In this document: positions 16,690 through 24,707 of the stretch, piece after piece
How positions within the stretch are numbered: position 1 is the stretch's first letter
Layout: the number at the start of each line of letters is the position of its first letter
Origin: Acidobacteriaceae bacterium KBS 89
Lineage (GTDB): Bacteria > Acidobacteriota > Terriglobia > Terriglobales > Acidobacteriaceae
Assembly (NCBI GenBank): GCA_000381605.1
Contig: KB906757.1
Span: forward strand, 496,001 to 560,000
Length of the DNA stretch: 64,000 nucleotides
Reading direction: 5' to 3'
Translations under genes and position numbers: made by a program
Notes under the pieces: model-generated
Databases searched by the model: none
What the model saw: the letters and a program-made list of their open reading frames with translations, nothing else
What the model was told of the DNA's origin: nothing

Positions 16690-19206
16690 ATGCGACCCTC
16701 ACGCAAGCTCGGCTTGTTCCTGCTGCTCAATCTCGCCACCATCGCACAAGCCGAAACCGGAGCCGAAGGCTGGCTCCGCTACGCCCCTCTCAACAAGACC
16801 GCAGCGGCCAACTACGCCGCCCTTCCCAGCCAGATCGTCGTCCTCGGCAACACACCGACTGATCAAGCCGCCGCCAACGAACTCCAGCGCGGCCTGACCT
16901 CCATGCTAGGCCGCCCCTTCACCATCTCCAATCAAACAGAAGACAACATCAGCGCCATCATCCTCACCAACCTCGCAACTCTCAACAAAGCCTTCGCCAT
17001 TACAGGTGACAAACTCCCCCCCGAGTCCTACACGCTGGGCCCCAAAATAGAAGGTAACTTGCACCGTTACATAATCCTCGGCGCCGACATTCGCGGCGAA
17101 CTCTACGGAGCCTTCCACCTCCTCGAACTAGTCGCTTCTCAGCAAGCACTCCCCACCAAACCAACCACCGAATCCACCTCCTCCCCCATCCGTTGGGTCA
17201 ACCAATGGGACAACCTCGACGGCACCATCGAGCGCGGCTACGCCGGCCGCAGTATCTTCTTCGACAACGGCCTCGTCCGCACCGACCTCACCCGCGTCCA
17301 CGACTACGGTCGATTGCTAGCCTCCATCGGGATCAATGGCCTCACGGTCAACAACGTCAACTCCGACCTCCGCACCTTAGAACCCGAGATGATCGTCGAG
17401 TTCGCCCGTATCGCCGAGCAACTCCGTCCCTGGGGCGTCCGCATGTCCCTATCCGTCGATCTCTCGAGCCCGCAAGTAGTCGGCCACCTCCCCACCTTCG
17501 ACCCAGTCGACCCCACCGTCGCAGCATGGTGGCGCACAAAAGTCGTTGAAATCTACAAAGCCATCCCCGACTTCGCCGGCTTCGTCATCAAGGCCGACTC
17601 CGAAGGCCGCGTAGGCCCCTCGCAATATCACCGAACGCCAGCGCAGGCCGCCAACACCGTAGCCCGCGCCCTCAAACCTCACGGCGGCATCGTCCTCTAC
17701 CGCGGCTTCGTCTACAACAACCATCTCGACTACAACGATCTCAAAGCCGACCGTGCCCGCGCCGGCTATGACAACTTCCACGCTCTAGACGGCAAGTTCG
17801 AACCCAACGTTGTCATCCAGATCAAACACGGCCCCATCGACTTCCAGGTCCGCGAACCCGTCTCGCCGCTCTTCGCCGCTCTCGAGCACACCAGCCAGGC
17901 CATCGAACTCCAGATCACTCAGGAGTACATAGGCCAGCAGCGCCACATGGTCTTCCTCATCCCCATGTGGAAGACGACACTTGATACCGACCTTCGAGCC
18001 GACAACCGCAGCACCCCTGTCAAAGAAATCGTCGAAGGCAAATCCTTCCACGAACCTCTCGGCGGCTTCGTCGGAGTAGCCAACGTAGGCCTCGACACCA
18101 ACTGGCTCCATCACCCAATGGCCATGGCCAACCTCTACGGCTTCGGTCGCCTCGCGTGGAACCCCAACCTCACCACCGACCAGATCCTCGACACCTGGAC
18201 CCGACTCACCTGGGGCAACAACCCCACCGTCGTCTCAACGATCAACGAGCTCCAACGCCACTCCTGGCACACCTACGAGCAGTACACCGGCAATCTCGGC
18301 ATTGGCACCCTCACCAACATCCTCAGCTACCACTTCGGCCCCGGCATCGAGTCCGCCGAGCGCAACGGCTGGGGCCAGTGGTTCCGCGCCGACACCACCG
18401 GCATCGGCATGGACCGCACCGTAGCCACCGGCACCGGCTACATCGGCCAATACCCACCCGAGCTCGCGAAGGTCTACGAAGACGTCAACACCTGCCCCGA
18501 CGATCTCCTCCTCTTCATGCACCACGTCCCCTACACCCACGTCCTCCACGACGGAAAGACAGTAGTCCAGCACATCTACGACGACCACTACGAAGGCGCC
18601 GCCACCGCACAAACCTACGTCCCCCGCTGGCAAGCCCTCCACGGCCTCATCGACAACGACCGCTACAACGAAACCCTGAAACTCCTCACCTACCAGGCCG
18701 GCCACGCCATCGTCTGGCGCGACGCGGTCACTCGCTGGTTCCAAAAAGAATCCAGCATCCCCGACCAACAAGGCCGCGTAGGCAACTACCCCAACCGCAT
18801 CGAAGCCGAAAACATGACCGCCGAAGGCTGCACTCCCGTCGACGTCAAACCCTGGGAAACCGCCTCCAACAGCAAAGCCGCGGTCTGCAACCAACCCACC
18901 GGCTGCACCCTCTCCACCACCCTCGACAAACCCGCCGGCACCTACAACATCACCGTCCAGTACTTCGACTACTGGTCAGGCAAATCCCACTTCACCCTCG
19001 ACCTCAACCACCAACCCATCGGCGCGTGGATCGCCGACGACATCCTCCCACCCGCACGCGCCGAGAATGAGCCCAACGGCGATACCAGCACCCGCATCAC
19101 CTTCCCCAACATCCCCCTAAAACCCGGCGACACCCTAACCCTCCACGGCACCCCCGACAACACCGAACCCGCCCCCGTCGACTACATTGAAATCAGCCAT
19201 CAATGA
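16690..19206 (+). CDS. GH67 alpha-glucuronidase with C-terminal CBM-like extension
   Basis: An 838-residue secreted enzyme that removes (4-O-methyl)glucuronic acid from xylo-oligosaccharides. The signal peptide ends near AQAE (about residue 22). The N-terminal alpha/beta domain runs to about 170. The catalytic barrel carries the family hallmark IKADSEGRVGP with D303 and E305, and YGFGRLAWNPNLTTDQI follows in the helical domain. It is longer than the usual 680-730 residues; the last about 120 residues (from RIEAENMTAEG) look like a carbohydrate-binding beta-sandwich. No Shine-Dalgarno is obvious before the ATG. It is followed by a small membrane protein and mannonate dehydratase, so it supplies uronic acid to that branch. 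Confidence 0.9.
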   Translation: MRPSRKLGLFLLLNLATIAQAETGAEGWLRYAPLNKTAAANYAALPSQIVVLGNTPTDQAAANELQRGLTSMLGRPFTISNQTEDNISAIILTNLATLNKAFAITGDKLPPESYTLGPKIEGNLHRYIILGADIRGELYGAFHLLELVASQQALPTKPTTESTSSPIRWVNQWDNLDGTIERGYAGRSIFFDNGLVRTDLTRVHDYGRLLASIGINGLTVNNVNSDLRTLEPEMIVEFARIAEQLRPWGVRMSLSVDLSSPQVVGHLPTFDPVDPTVAAWWRTKVVEIYKAIPDFAGFVIKADSEGRVGPSQYHRTPAQAANTVARALKPHGGIVLYRGFVYNNHLDYNDLKADRARAGYDNFHALDGKFEPNVVIQIKHGPIDFQVREPVSPLFAALEHTSQAIELQITQEYIGQQRHMVFLIPMWKTTLDTDLRADNRSTPVKEIVEGKSFHEPLGGFVGVANVGLDTNWLHHPMAMANLYGFGRLAWNPNLTTDQILDTWTRLTWGNNPTVVSTINELQRHSWHTYEQYTGNLGIGTLTNILSYHFGPGIESAERNGWGQWFRADTTGIGMDRTVATGTGYIGQYPPELAKVYEDVNTCPDDLLLFMHHVPYTHVLHDGKTVVQHIYDDHYEGAATAQTYVPRWQALHGLIDNDRYNETLKLLTYQAGHAIVWRDAVTRWFQKESSIPDQQGRVGNYPNRIEAENMTAEGCTPVDVKPWETASNSKAAVCNQPTGCTLSTTLDKPAGTYNITVQYFDYWSGKSHFTLDLNHQPIGAWIADDILPPARAENEPNGDTSTRITFPNIPLKPGDTLTLHGTPDNTEPAPVDYIEISHQ

Positions 19207-19219
19207 TTGGAGGAATGCA

Positions 19220-19630
19220 ATGCGGAATAAATTGTATTGGATCGTGATTGGAGGTCTTTCATTTTGGCTGCCAGTTATTGGCATTTCTGTAGCTACTGTG
19301 GATAGGACGAGAGTGGTAGCCGCGAACGCAGTATCTCTGGTGGGTCTCTTCCTACTTGGTCTTGGGTACAAGGTATCGAAAACGGAAACCCCAAAATGGG
19401 GCTGGGTGCTAGCTGGTATTTATATCCTGGGGCCGATCTCCATGCTGGCTCCATCGTTATTTGTTCAGTCTCCAAAGTACATCCCGGGAGAGAAACTCTG
19501 GGCGTTCCTTTTCTGCTTGTTTCCTCCAATAAGTCTCTGGATGGGATTATTGAACGGAATGATTTTTTCAGTGTTAATCGCTACGGTGACACTGCCCTTC
19601 CTTGCGAACTACCGCCCAAAAACATCATGA
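19220..19630 (+). CDS. Small hypothetical integral membrane protein (4 helices)
   Basis: 136 residues, not recognised. Four hydrophobic segments are visible (about residues 5-22, 30-48, 58-78 and 90-125). The ATG at 19220 is preceded by TTGGAGGA at normal spacing, 13 bp after the GH67 stop. The stop overlaps the ATG of mannonate dehydratase in an ATGA arrangement, so translation is coupled. Codon use is much less GC-rich (many AT-ending codons) than either neighbour, which suggests separate acquisition. It could be a channel-like or regulatory membrane protein; no function can be assigned. Confidence 0.65.
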   Translation: MRNKLYWIVIGGLSFWLPVIGISVATVDRTRVVAANAVSLVGLFLLGLGYKVSKTETPKWGWVLAGIYILGPISMLAPSLFVQSPKYIPGEKLWAFLFCLFPPISLWMGLLNGMIFSVLIATVTLPFLANYRPKTS

Positions 19631-20835
19631 AAATCACCGCCGCCAAACTCATCATCTGCTCCCCCGACCGCAACTTCGTCACCCTCCGCATCGACACCGA
19701 CGAAGGCATCTACGGCCTCGGCGACGCCACCCTCAACGGCCGCGAGCTAGCCGTGGCCTCCTACCTGCAAGACCACATCCTCCCCTGCCTCATCGGCCGC
19801 GACCCCTTCCAGACCGAAGACATCTGGCAGTACCTCTATCGCGGAGCCTACTGGCGACGCGGCCCCGTCACCATGTCCGCCATCGCCGCCGTCGACGTCG
19901 CCCTCTGGGACATCAAGGGCAAGGCCCTCAACACTCCCGTCTACAACCTCCTCGGCGGCCAGTCCCGCCAGGGCTGCCTCGTCTACACCCACGCCAACGG
20001 AGCCGACATCCCCGAAGCCCTCGACTCCGTCCGCAAGCACATGGAAGAGGGCTACCTAGCCGTCCGCGCTCAGGCCGGAGTCCCTGGCGTAGCCTCCAGC
20101 TACGGAGTCCCCAAAGCCGGCAAACCCTACGAACCCGCCGAGCGCGGCCTTCCCTCCGAGTCCCTCTGGTCCTCCGAACGCTACCTCAACTTCGCCCCGC
20201 AACTCTTCGAAAAACTCCGCGTCGAGCTAGGCCCCGACGTCCATCTCCTCCACGATGTCCACCACCGCCTCACCCCCATCGAAGCCGCGCGCCTCGGCAA
20301 AGCCCTCGAGCCCTACCACCTCTTCTGGCTCGAAGACCCCTGCCCCGCCGAATTACAAGCGAGCTTCGAACTCATCCGCAAACACACGACAACACCAATC
20401 GCCGTAGGCGAAGTCTTCAACTCCATTTGGGACGCCCACGACCTCATCCGCCACCAGCTCATCGACTACATCCGCATGACCATCGTCCACGGCGGCGGCA
20501 TCACCCACGCGAAAAAGACCGCAGACTTCGCCGCCCTCTACAACGTTCGCACCGGATACCACGGCCCCACCGACGTCTCTCCCGTCACCATGGCCGCTGC
20601 CCTGCACCTCGGCCTAGCCATCCACAACTTCGGCATCCAGGAGCACATGCACCACTCCAAGCTCACCGACGAAGTCTTCCCTCACCACTACACCTTCAAC
20701 GCCGGCTACATGCACCCCGGCAACGCCCCCGGACTCGGCGTCGACATCGACGAAGCCCTCGCCGCCAAGTACCCCTACCAGCGCGCCTACCTCCCCATCG
20801 CCCGCAAGCTCGACGGCACCCTCACCGACTGGTGA
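19627..20835 (+). CDS. D-mannonate dehydratase family protein (enolase superfamily, ManD/RspA)
   Basis: 402 residues with the enolase-superfamily layout. An N-terminal capping domain (ITAAKLIICSPDRNFVTLRI) is followed by a barrel with metal-ligand segments (HLLHDVHHRLTP, FWLEDPCP, VGEVFNS) and a late HGPTDVSP motif typical of ManD. High-activity members dehydrate D-mannonate to 2-keto-3-deoxygluconate in glucuronate catabolism; low-activity members act on gluconate or have no known role. The ATG at 19627 overlaps the preceding stop by 4 bp. Co-localisation with alpha-glucuronidase supports glucuronate breakdown. The last codons (DGTLTDW) are copied as a 21-bp duplicate about 740 bp downstream. 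Confidence 0.85.
   Translation: MKITAAKLIICSPDRNFVTLRIDTDEGIYGLGDATLNGRELAVASYLQDHILPCLIGRDPFQTEDIWQYLYRGAYWRRGPVTMSAIAAVDVALWDIKGKALNTPVYNLLGGQSRQGCLVYTHANGADIPEALDSVRKHMEEGYLAVRAQAGVPGVASSYGVPKAGKPYEPAERGLPSESLWSSERYLNFAPQLFEKLRVELGPDVHLLHDVHHRLTPIEAARLGKALEPYHLFWLEDPCPAELQASFELIRKHTTTPIAVGEVFNSIWDAHDLIRHQLIDYIRMTIVHGGGITHAKKTADFAALYNVRTGYHGPTDVSPVTMAAALHLGLAIHNFGIQEHMHHSKLTDEVFPHHYTFNAGYMHPGNAPGLGVDIDEALAAKYPYQRAYLPIARKLDGTLTDW
20811..20831 (+). repeat. 21-bp direct repeat, copy 1 (end of mannonate dehydratase)
   Basis: Identical over 21 bp to 21551-21571; the sequence encodes the final DGTLTD residues. Eleven further matching bases (CTCCCCATCGC) precede both copies with a small gap. Confidence 0.9.
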
Positions 20836-20881
20836 TCCGATAGAAGTATGAGGAACGGTCCGTTCTTCGCCGGCGGACAAG

Positions 20882-21373
20882 CTAGTTGGGTGTGGTTGCG
20901 ATCGGCTTCTCCGCGGCTTTGATGGCATCGTGCTTCTTGGCCAGGTCCGCGTTCTGGGCCTCGATGGTCTTCTTCTCGTCGTTGAAGGCCCGGTTCTTGG
21001 CCTCCAGCTTTTTGTTCTTTTCAGCGAGTTTTTTGTTCTTCTCGTCGAGCTTCGCAGCCTGCTTCGCGAGCTCCTGGTTCTTTTTGAGCAGGCTCTGCTG
21101 TGCGTCGATCTGGCTCTTGATCACCTTGTCCTGCCGCGCGATGTCGGACCGCAGCGCGCCGGCCATGACTGGGGGAGTGGAGGTCTCGGCGGGTTTAGTG
21201 GCCACCGGAGCCGAGGCCGTGGTAGTAGAAGCCGCCGAAGGGGAGGCCGCGGTTGTAGAGGCCGCTGTAGCACCCCCAGTGGATACGAGGTTGGACTTGG
21301 TGCTGCTCTGGCACATCGCAGGAATAGTCGCAGTAGCAGCTAGGAGGAGAAGGCTAGCGGGGAGGAGTTTCAT
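20882..21373 (-). CDS. Secreted Lys-rich coiled-coil protein, hypothetical
   Basis: 163 residues, unrecognised. The signal peptide (KLLPASLLLLAATATIPAMC) ends near residue 22, possibly with a Cys. Next comes a low-complexity Ser/Thr/Ala/Pro linker (about 25-75), then a long Lys/Glu/Asn/Gln-rich heptad region (about 78-155, repeated DEKNKKLAEKNKKLEAKNR) predicted to be a coiled coil. The ATG at 21373 is favoured over a GTG three codons upstream because AGAGGTG sits 7 bp before it. It runs opposite to its neighbours and is bracketed by a duplicated 21-bp sequence. It may be a periplasmic or cell-wall structural protein. Confidence 0.65.
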   Translation of the reverse strand: MKLLPASLLLLAATATIPAMCQSSTKSNLVSTGGATAASTTAASPSAASTTTASAPVATKPAETSTPPVMAGALRSDIARQDKVIKSQIDAQQSLLKKNQELAKQAAKLDEKNKKLAEKNKKLEAKNRAFNDEKKTIEAQNADLAKKHDAIKAAEKPIATTPN

Positions 21374-21676
21374 TTTTTTCACCTCTTGGTAAAAAAGGGA
21401 GTTACAGATTCAGCGGTGGCGGAGGGAGACTCGTCGGCCGGCGGGCGTCTAACGCCTGCCATGCTACTATCCCGGCGATGCCTTCCATCTCCCCCAAAAG
21501 TGGTAGCCGACGGACGCGGTTTCTGGCTCAAATCCTCCCCATCGCGCATGCGACGGCACCCTCACCGACTGCTAATTCCTTAAACATCTCTGGCGCAGTT
21601 TGAAAAAAAGCGCGAGAATTGGTCGAACCTTTTTCGCCCGTATTTCAGCCCGCCAAAAACCCGGAGACAAATACCC
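21374..21676. other. 303-bp non-coding region before the third Gfo/Idh gene
   Basis: No gene supported. It holds the second copy of the 21-bp repeat (21551-21571), the tail of a degenerate duplicate of the mannonate dehydratase 3' end. The promoter for the downstream oxidoreductase probably lies in the last 90 bp, but I cannot fix boxes. Confidence 0.55.
21551..21571 (+). repeat. 21-bp direct repeat, copy 2 (orphan mannonate dehydratase tail)
   Basis: Exact copy of 20811-20831. Read in frame it gives DGTLTDC followed by a stop, so it looks like the leftover 3' end of a duplicated dehydratase gene rather than chance. The coiled-coil gene lies between the two copies. Confidence 0.8.
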
Positions 21677-23035
21677 ATGTCATCGCCAGAAAGCACCCGC
21701 CGCGACTTTATCAAACTCAGCACCGCCGCCCTAGCCTCCACTGCGTTCACAGCCTCCAGCTACGCCAAGATCGTCGGCGCCAACGACCGAGTCCGGACTG
21801 GTGTCATTGGCTTCGGCGACCGCATGAAGGGCGGCGACATCCCCGCCTTCATGGCCTCAGCCCAGGAGTGTAACTTCGAGCTCGTCGCCGTCTCCGACAT
21901 CTGGAACCGCCGCCGCGAAGAAGGCTCCGCCTACCTCGGAAAACTCTGTAACAAGAAAATTGACGCCCTCCGCAACAACGACGAGCTCTACGCCCGCAAG
22001 GACATAGACGCTGTCATCATCGCCACCGCCGACTTCCAACATGCTCAGCACGGCATCGAAGCCGTCAAAGCAGGACGTGACGCCTACGTCGAGAAACCCA
22101 CCGCCCACACCATGCCCGACGCGCGCGCCTTCCTCAAAGCAGTCAACGAAGGCAAGCAGGTCATCGCCGTCGGCACGCAGCGCCGCTCTACTCCCAGCTA
22201 TATTGCTGCGTCCGAATACATCAAATCCGGCAAGTTCGGCGACATCGTCATGGTCGAGATGAGCTGGAACGTCAATCAGCCCGGCCGCTGGCGCCGCCCC
22301 GATGTCGTGCCTCTGCTGAAAGAGGAGGACACCGACTGGAAGCGCTACCTCCTCAACCTGCCGCACGAGCCCTTCGACGCCCGCAAATATCTTGAGTTCC
22401 GCCTCTTCTGGCCCTACTCCTCTGGCATCCCCGACCAGTGGCTCGTCCATCAGATCGACACCGTCCACTGGTTCACCGGCCTGCCGCACCCACGCTCGGT
22501 CGTCGCAAACGGCGGCATCTACCTCTGGAAAGACGGCCGCAAAAACTGGGACACTATGACGGCAGTCTTCGACTACGGCCCGCTCGACGATCTCACCAAG
22601 GGTTTCCAGGTCCAGTACACCTCTCGCTTCACCAACTCCGCCGGGGGTGTCAAGGAGCTCTACTACTCCAACGGCGGCATGATCGACATGGACAAACAGA
22701 CCGTCACCCCCACCGGCGGCCTCACACAGAAGTTCGCCGACGAAATGAAGATGAAGTCCAACCTGCTGCCCAGCTCCTCGCTAGTAGACAAGCCCGAAAC
22801 CATGTCCACCGACGCCAATACCACCGGCAAGCATGGCGATCCGCAGACCAATGCCAACATGCGCAACTGGATGGAGTGCGTCCGCTCCCGCAAGACACCG
22901 AACGCCAGCATCCAGGCCGGCTACAGTCACTCCATCGCCCTCTGCATGAACGTGGCGGCGATTCAGACCGGGCAGAAGGTCACCTTCGATGACAAGACCC
23001 AGCAGGTCATGGTTGGAGGCAAGGTCTATGCGTAA
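21677..23035 (+). CDS. Gfo/Idh/MocA family oxidoreductase with Tat signal (third copy)
   Basis: A 452-residue exported oxidoreductase. The Tat motif STRRDFIKLSTAAL is at residues 6-19. Rossmann sequence TGVIGFGDRMKGGD is followed by the catalytic-motif VEKPTAHT and a conserved C-terminal tail (MRNWMECVRSRKTPNASIQAGYSHSIAL). This branch is common in Acidobacteriota and Planctomycetota, often beside DUF6807 or DUF1080 proteins; substrates are mostly unknown. Its last 8 bp overlap the start of the DUF6807 gene, so the pair is translationally coupled. It is more similar in length and layout to the 2725-4110 gene than to the 1496-2698 gene. Confidence 0.82.
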   Translation: MSSPESTRRDFIKLSTAALASTAFTASSYAKIVGANDRVRTGVIGFGDRMKGGDIPAFMASAQECNFELVAVSDIWNRRREEGSAYLGKLCNKKIDALRNNDELYARKDIDAVIIATADFQHAQHGIEAVKAGRDAYVEKPTAHTMPDARAFLKAVNEGKQVIAVGTQRRSTPSYIAASEYIKSGKFGDIVMVEMSWNVNQPGRWRRPDVVPLLKEEDTDWKRYLLNLPHEPFDARKYLEFRLFWPYSSGIPDQWLVHQIDTVHWFTGLPHPRSVVANGGIYLWKDGRKNWDTMTAVFDYGPLDDLTKGFQVQYTSRFTNSAGGVKELYYSNGGMIDMDKQTVTPTGGLTQKFADEMKMKSNLLPSSSLVDKPETMSTDANTTGKHGDPQTNANMRNWMECVRSRKTPNASIQAGYSHSIALCMNVAAIQTGQKVTFDDKTQQVMVGGKVYA

Positions 23036-24077
23036 GTTGTTCTCGCTCGTCGCCCTTCTTGGCTCCGCATTCGCCGCTCAGGCGAATGCTGCCAAGGGAG
23101 TGCAGGTCGTCACGAACGAAGCCACCCACCGCGTCGACGTCACCGTCGACGGCCAGCCCTTCACCTCCTACCTCTGGGACACCAACCAGCGCAAACCTGT
23201 CCTCTACCCACTCGTCGCGCCCGACGGCACCACCGTCACTCGCGGCTTTCCCTTCCAGACCCTCCCCGGCGAACGTGTCGATCATCCCCACCACGCCGGA
23301 CTCTGGTTCAACTACGGCAACGCCAACAACTTTGACTTCTGGAATAACTCCGACGCGATCAAGCCCGCGGACCGTCCCAAATACGGCTCCATCCGCCACG
23401 ATCGCATCGTCTCAGCAACCAGTGGCACGACCTCAGGCGAACTCACCACCGAATCCACCTGGACCACTGCCGCTGGCGACGACATCCTCAAACAGACAAC
23501 TCACTACGTCTTCACCAACACCAAACTCGGCGGTCATCCCGTTCGCACCATCGACATGACCGTCACCCTCTCGGCCCTCGCCAAGGTTGTCTTCAACGAC
23601 GACAAGGAAGGTGTCCTCGGCATCCGGGTCGCTCACTTCCTCGAGTCTCCCACCGAAAAAGGTGGCATCTTTCTCGACGCCAACGGCGTTCCCACCCAAG
23701 TCAAAGCCGCCGATCCCGCCGGCGCCACCGGTGTCTATCACACCAGCGAGGGCAAGGTCGGAGACGCAGTCTGGAGCACACGCGGCCGCTGGTGCTATCT
23801 CACCGGCACCACAAACAATCACACCGAAACCATTGGCATCATCGACCACCCCGGCAACCCCGGCTACCCGACCTACTGGCACGCCCGCGGCTACGGTCTC
23901 TTTGCCGCAAATCCGCTGGGCCAACACATCTTCGACCCCAAACAACCAGCCTTGAACTTCACCCTGGAGAAAGATCAGACCGCGACCTTCCGTTATCGCG
24001 TCCTTCTGCTCTCCCAGGCCGCCACCTCCGAAGAGATGAACCACGAAGCCGACACCTTCGCCAAGGATCATCACTAG
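23028..24077 (+). CDS. Exported DUF6807 (PmoA-annotated) family protein
   Basis: 349 residues with a Sec signal (LFSLVALLGSAFAAQANAA). Recognised by VDGQPFTSYLWD, then DHPHHAGLWFNYGNANNFDFW, and by the FLDANG and HPGNPGYPTYWHARGYGLFAANPLG blocks. Databases often name it methane oxygenase PmoA by a misleading early label; real function is unknown, and the conserved His-rich motif suggests a sugar- or metal-binding beta-sandwich. The start overlaps the oxidoreductase stop by 8 bp, with GGAGGCAAGG upstream. The pairing suggests a shared periplasmic sugar-derivative substrate. Confidence 0.75.
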   Translation: MRKLFSLVALLGSAFAAQANAAKGVQVVTNEATHRVDVTVDGQPFTSYLWDTNQRKPVLYPLVAPDGTTVTRGFPFQTLPGERVDHPHHAGLWFNYGNANNFDFWNNSDAIKPADRPKYGSIRHDRIVSATSGTTSGELTTESTWTTAAGDDILKQTTHYVFTNTKLGGHPVRTIDMTVTLSALAKVVFNDDKEGVLGIRVAHFLESPTEKGGIFLDANGVPTQVKAADPAGATGVYHTSEGKVGDAVWSTRGRWCYLTGTTNNHTETIGIIDHPGNPGYPTYWHARGYGLFAANPLGQHIFDPKQPALNFTLEKDQTATFRYRVLLLSQAATSEEMNHEADTFAKDHH

Positions 24078-24094
24078 CAAAACCTCTCGGGCAC

Positions 24095-24125
24095 CCCACC
24101 CACCGCGCACCTGGCGATGGGTGGG
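24095..24125 (+). terminator. Hairpin after the DUF6807 gene
   Basis: CCCACCCA (24095-24102) pairs with TGGGTGGG (24118-24125) across a 15-nt loop, 17 bp after the stop codon. No U-tract follows, so it may be a weak terminator, an RNA-stabilising hairpin or part of an intergenic repeat. Confidence 0.4.
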
Positions 24126-24294
24126 AACCCAACCCGTCCGCCAGCCATTCAGCATTGTTCTTGCAGTTGCCTATTCTTTCGCCCGTCGTTCTGACCCTGA
24201 GGGCAGCCGAAGGGGAAGTTCTGGAGATCTCCCGCGCGTTATCAGTCTTGTGTTAGTGTTGTCCGTGTTCCAACGGGCCTCGTGAGGTGCGCAA

Positions 24295-24650
24295 ATGGCG
24301 ATCCCACCGCCTTGGGCCCTGCATATCGACGGTTCAAATTGTTTCAATCGACTGGCCCCTATTGGCTTGACGGGTACTGTAGACAATACCTCACTGACCG
24401 TCACCGGACAGGTCGTCACCACCACCGGGACATACACCACCAACGGTGGATGCGTCGCCGGCGGCCTGGGACGTGTCACGGGCATCAACATTCCTTCGAT
24501 CGCTAACCACTTGAACGGCACCCTCACCAATTCCGCACATCGGACCGTCAACGTGGCAGGCGACACCGCGCAGAGCGCGGCTCCAGCACTGAGGCTAGCT
24601 TTGAAATCTCCGGAAGTGTCACTTCGACACGCCCGGCGATCCGGGCCTGA
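24295..24650 (+). pseudogene. Frameshifted fragment of a secreted repeat/lipoprotein-type gene
   Basis: The frame opening at 24295 encodes LAPIGLTGTVDNTSLTVTG and then TTGTYTTNGGCVAGGLG, a Thr/Gly-rich beta pattern like the C-terminal part of acidobacterial secreted proteins. After about 24580 the same pattern continues only in another frame (SFEISGSVTSTR, stop at 24648-24650), while the original frame degenerates. One indel near the AGC GCG GCT CC run would explain it. N- and C-terminal parts appear lost. I judge it a remnant; a short functional peptide cannot be excluded. Confidence 0.55.
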
Positions 24651-24707
24651 TGGCACTGAGAATACCCGTCAAACCGACCGAAGACAGTGAGAAAAGGAGG
24701 AAGCACA

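Noticed and set aside
20849..20865. GAACGGTCCGTTC inverted repeat after mannonate dehydratase as a terminator
   Set aside because: The one-base loop cannot form a normal hairpin and no U-tract follows.
24186..24240. Second copy of the 16540-16622 intergenic element
   Set aside because: Only weak, gapped similarity; not strong enough to call as a repeat.
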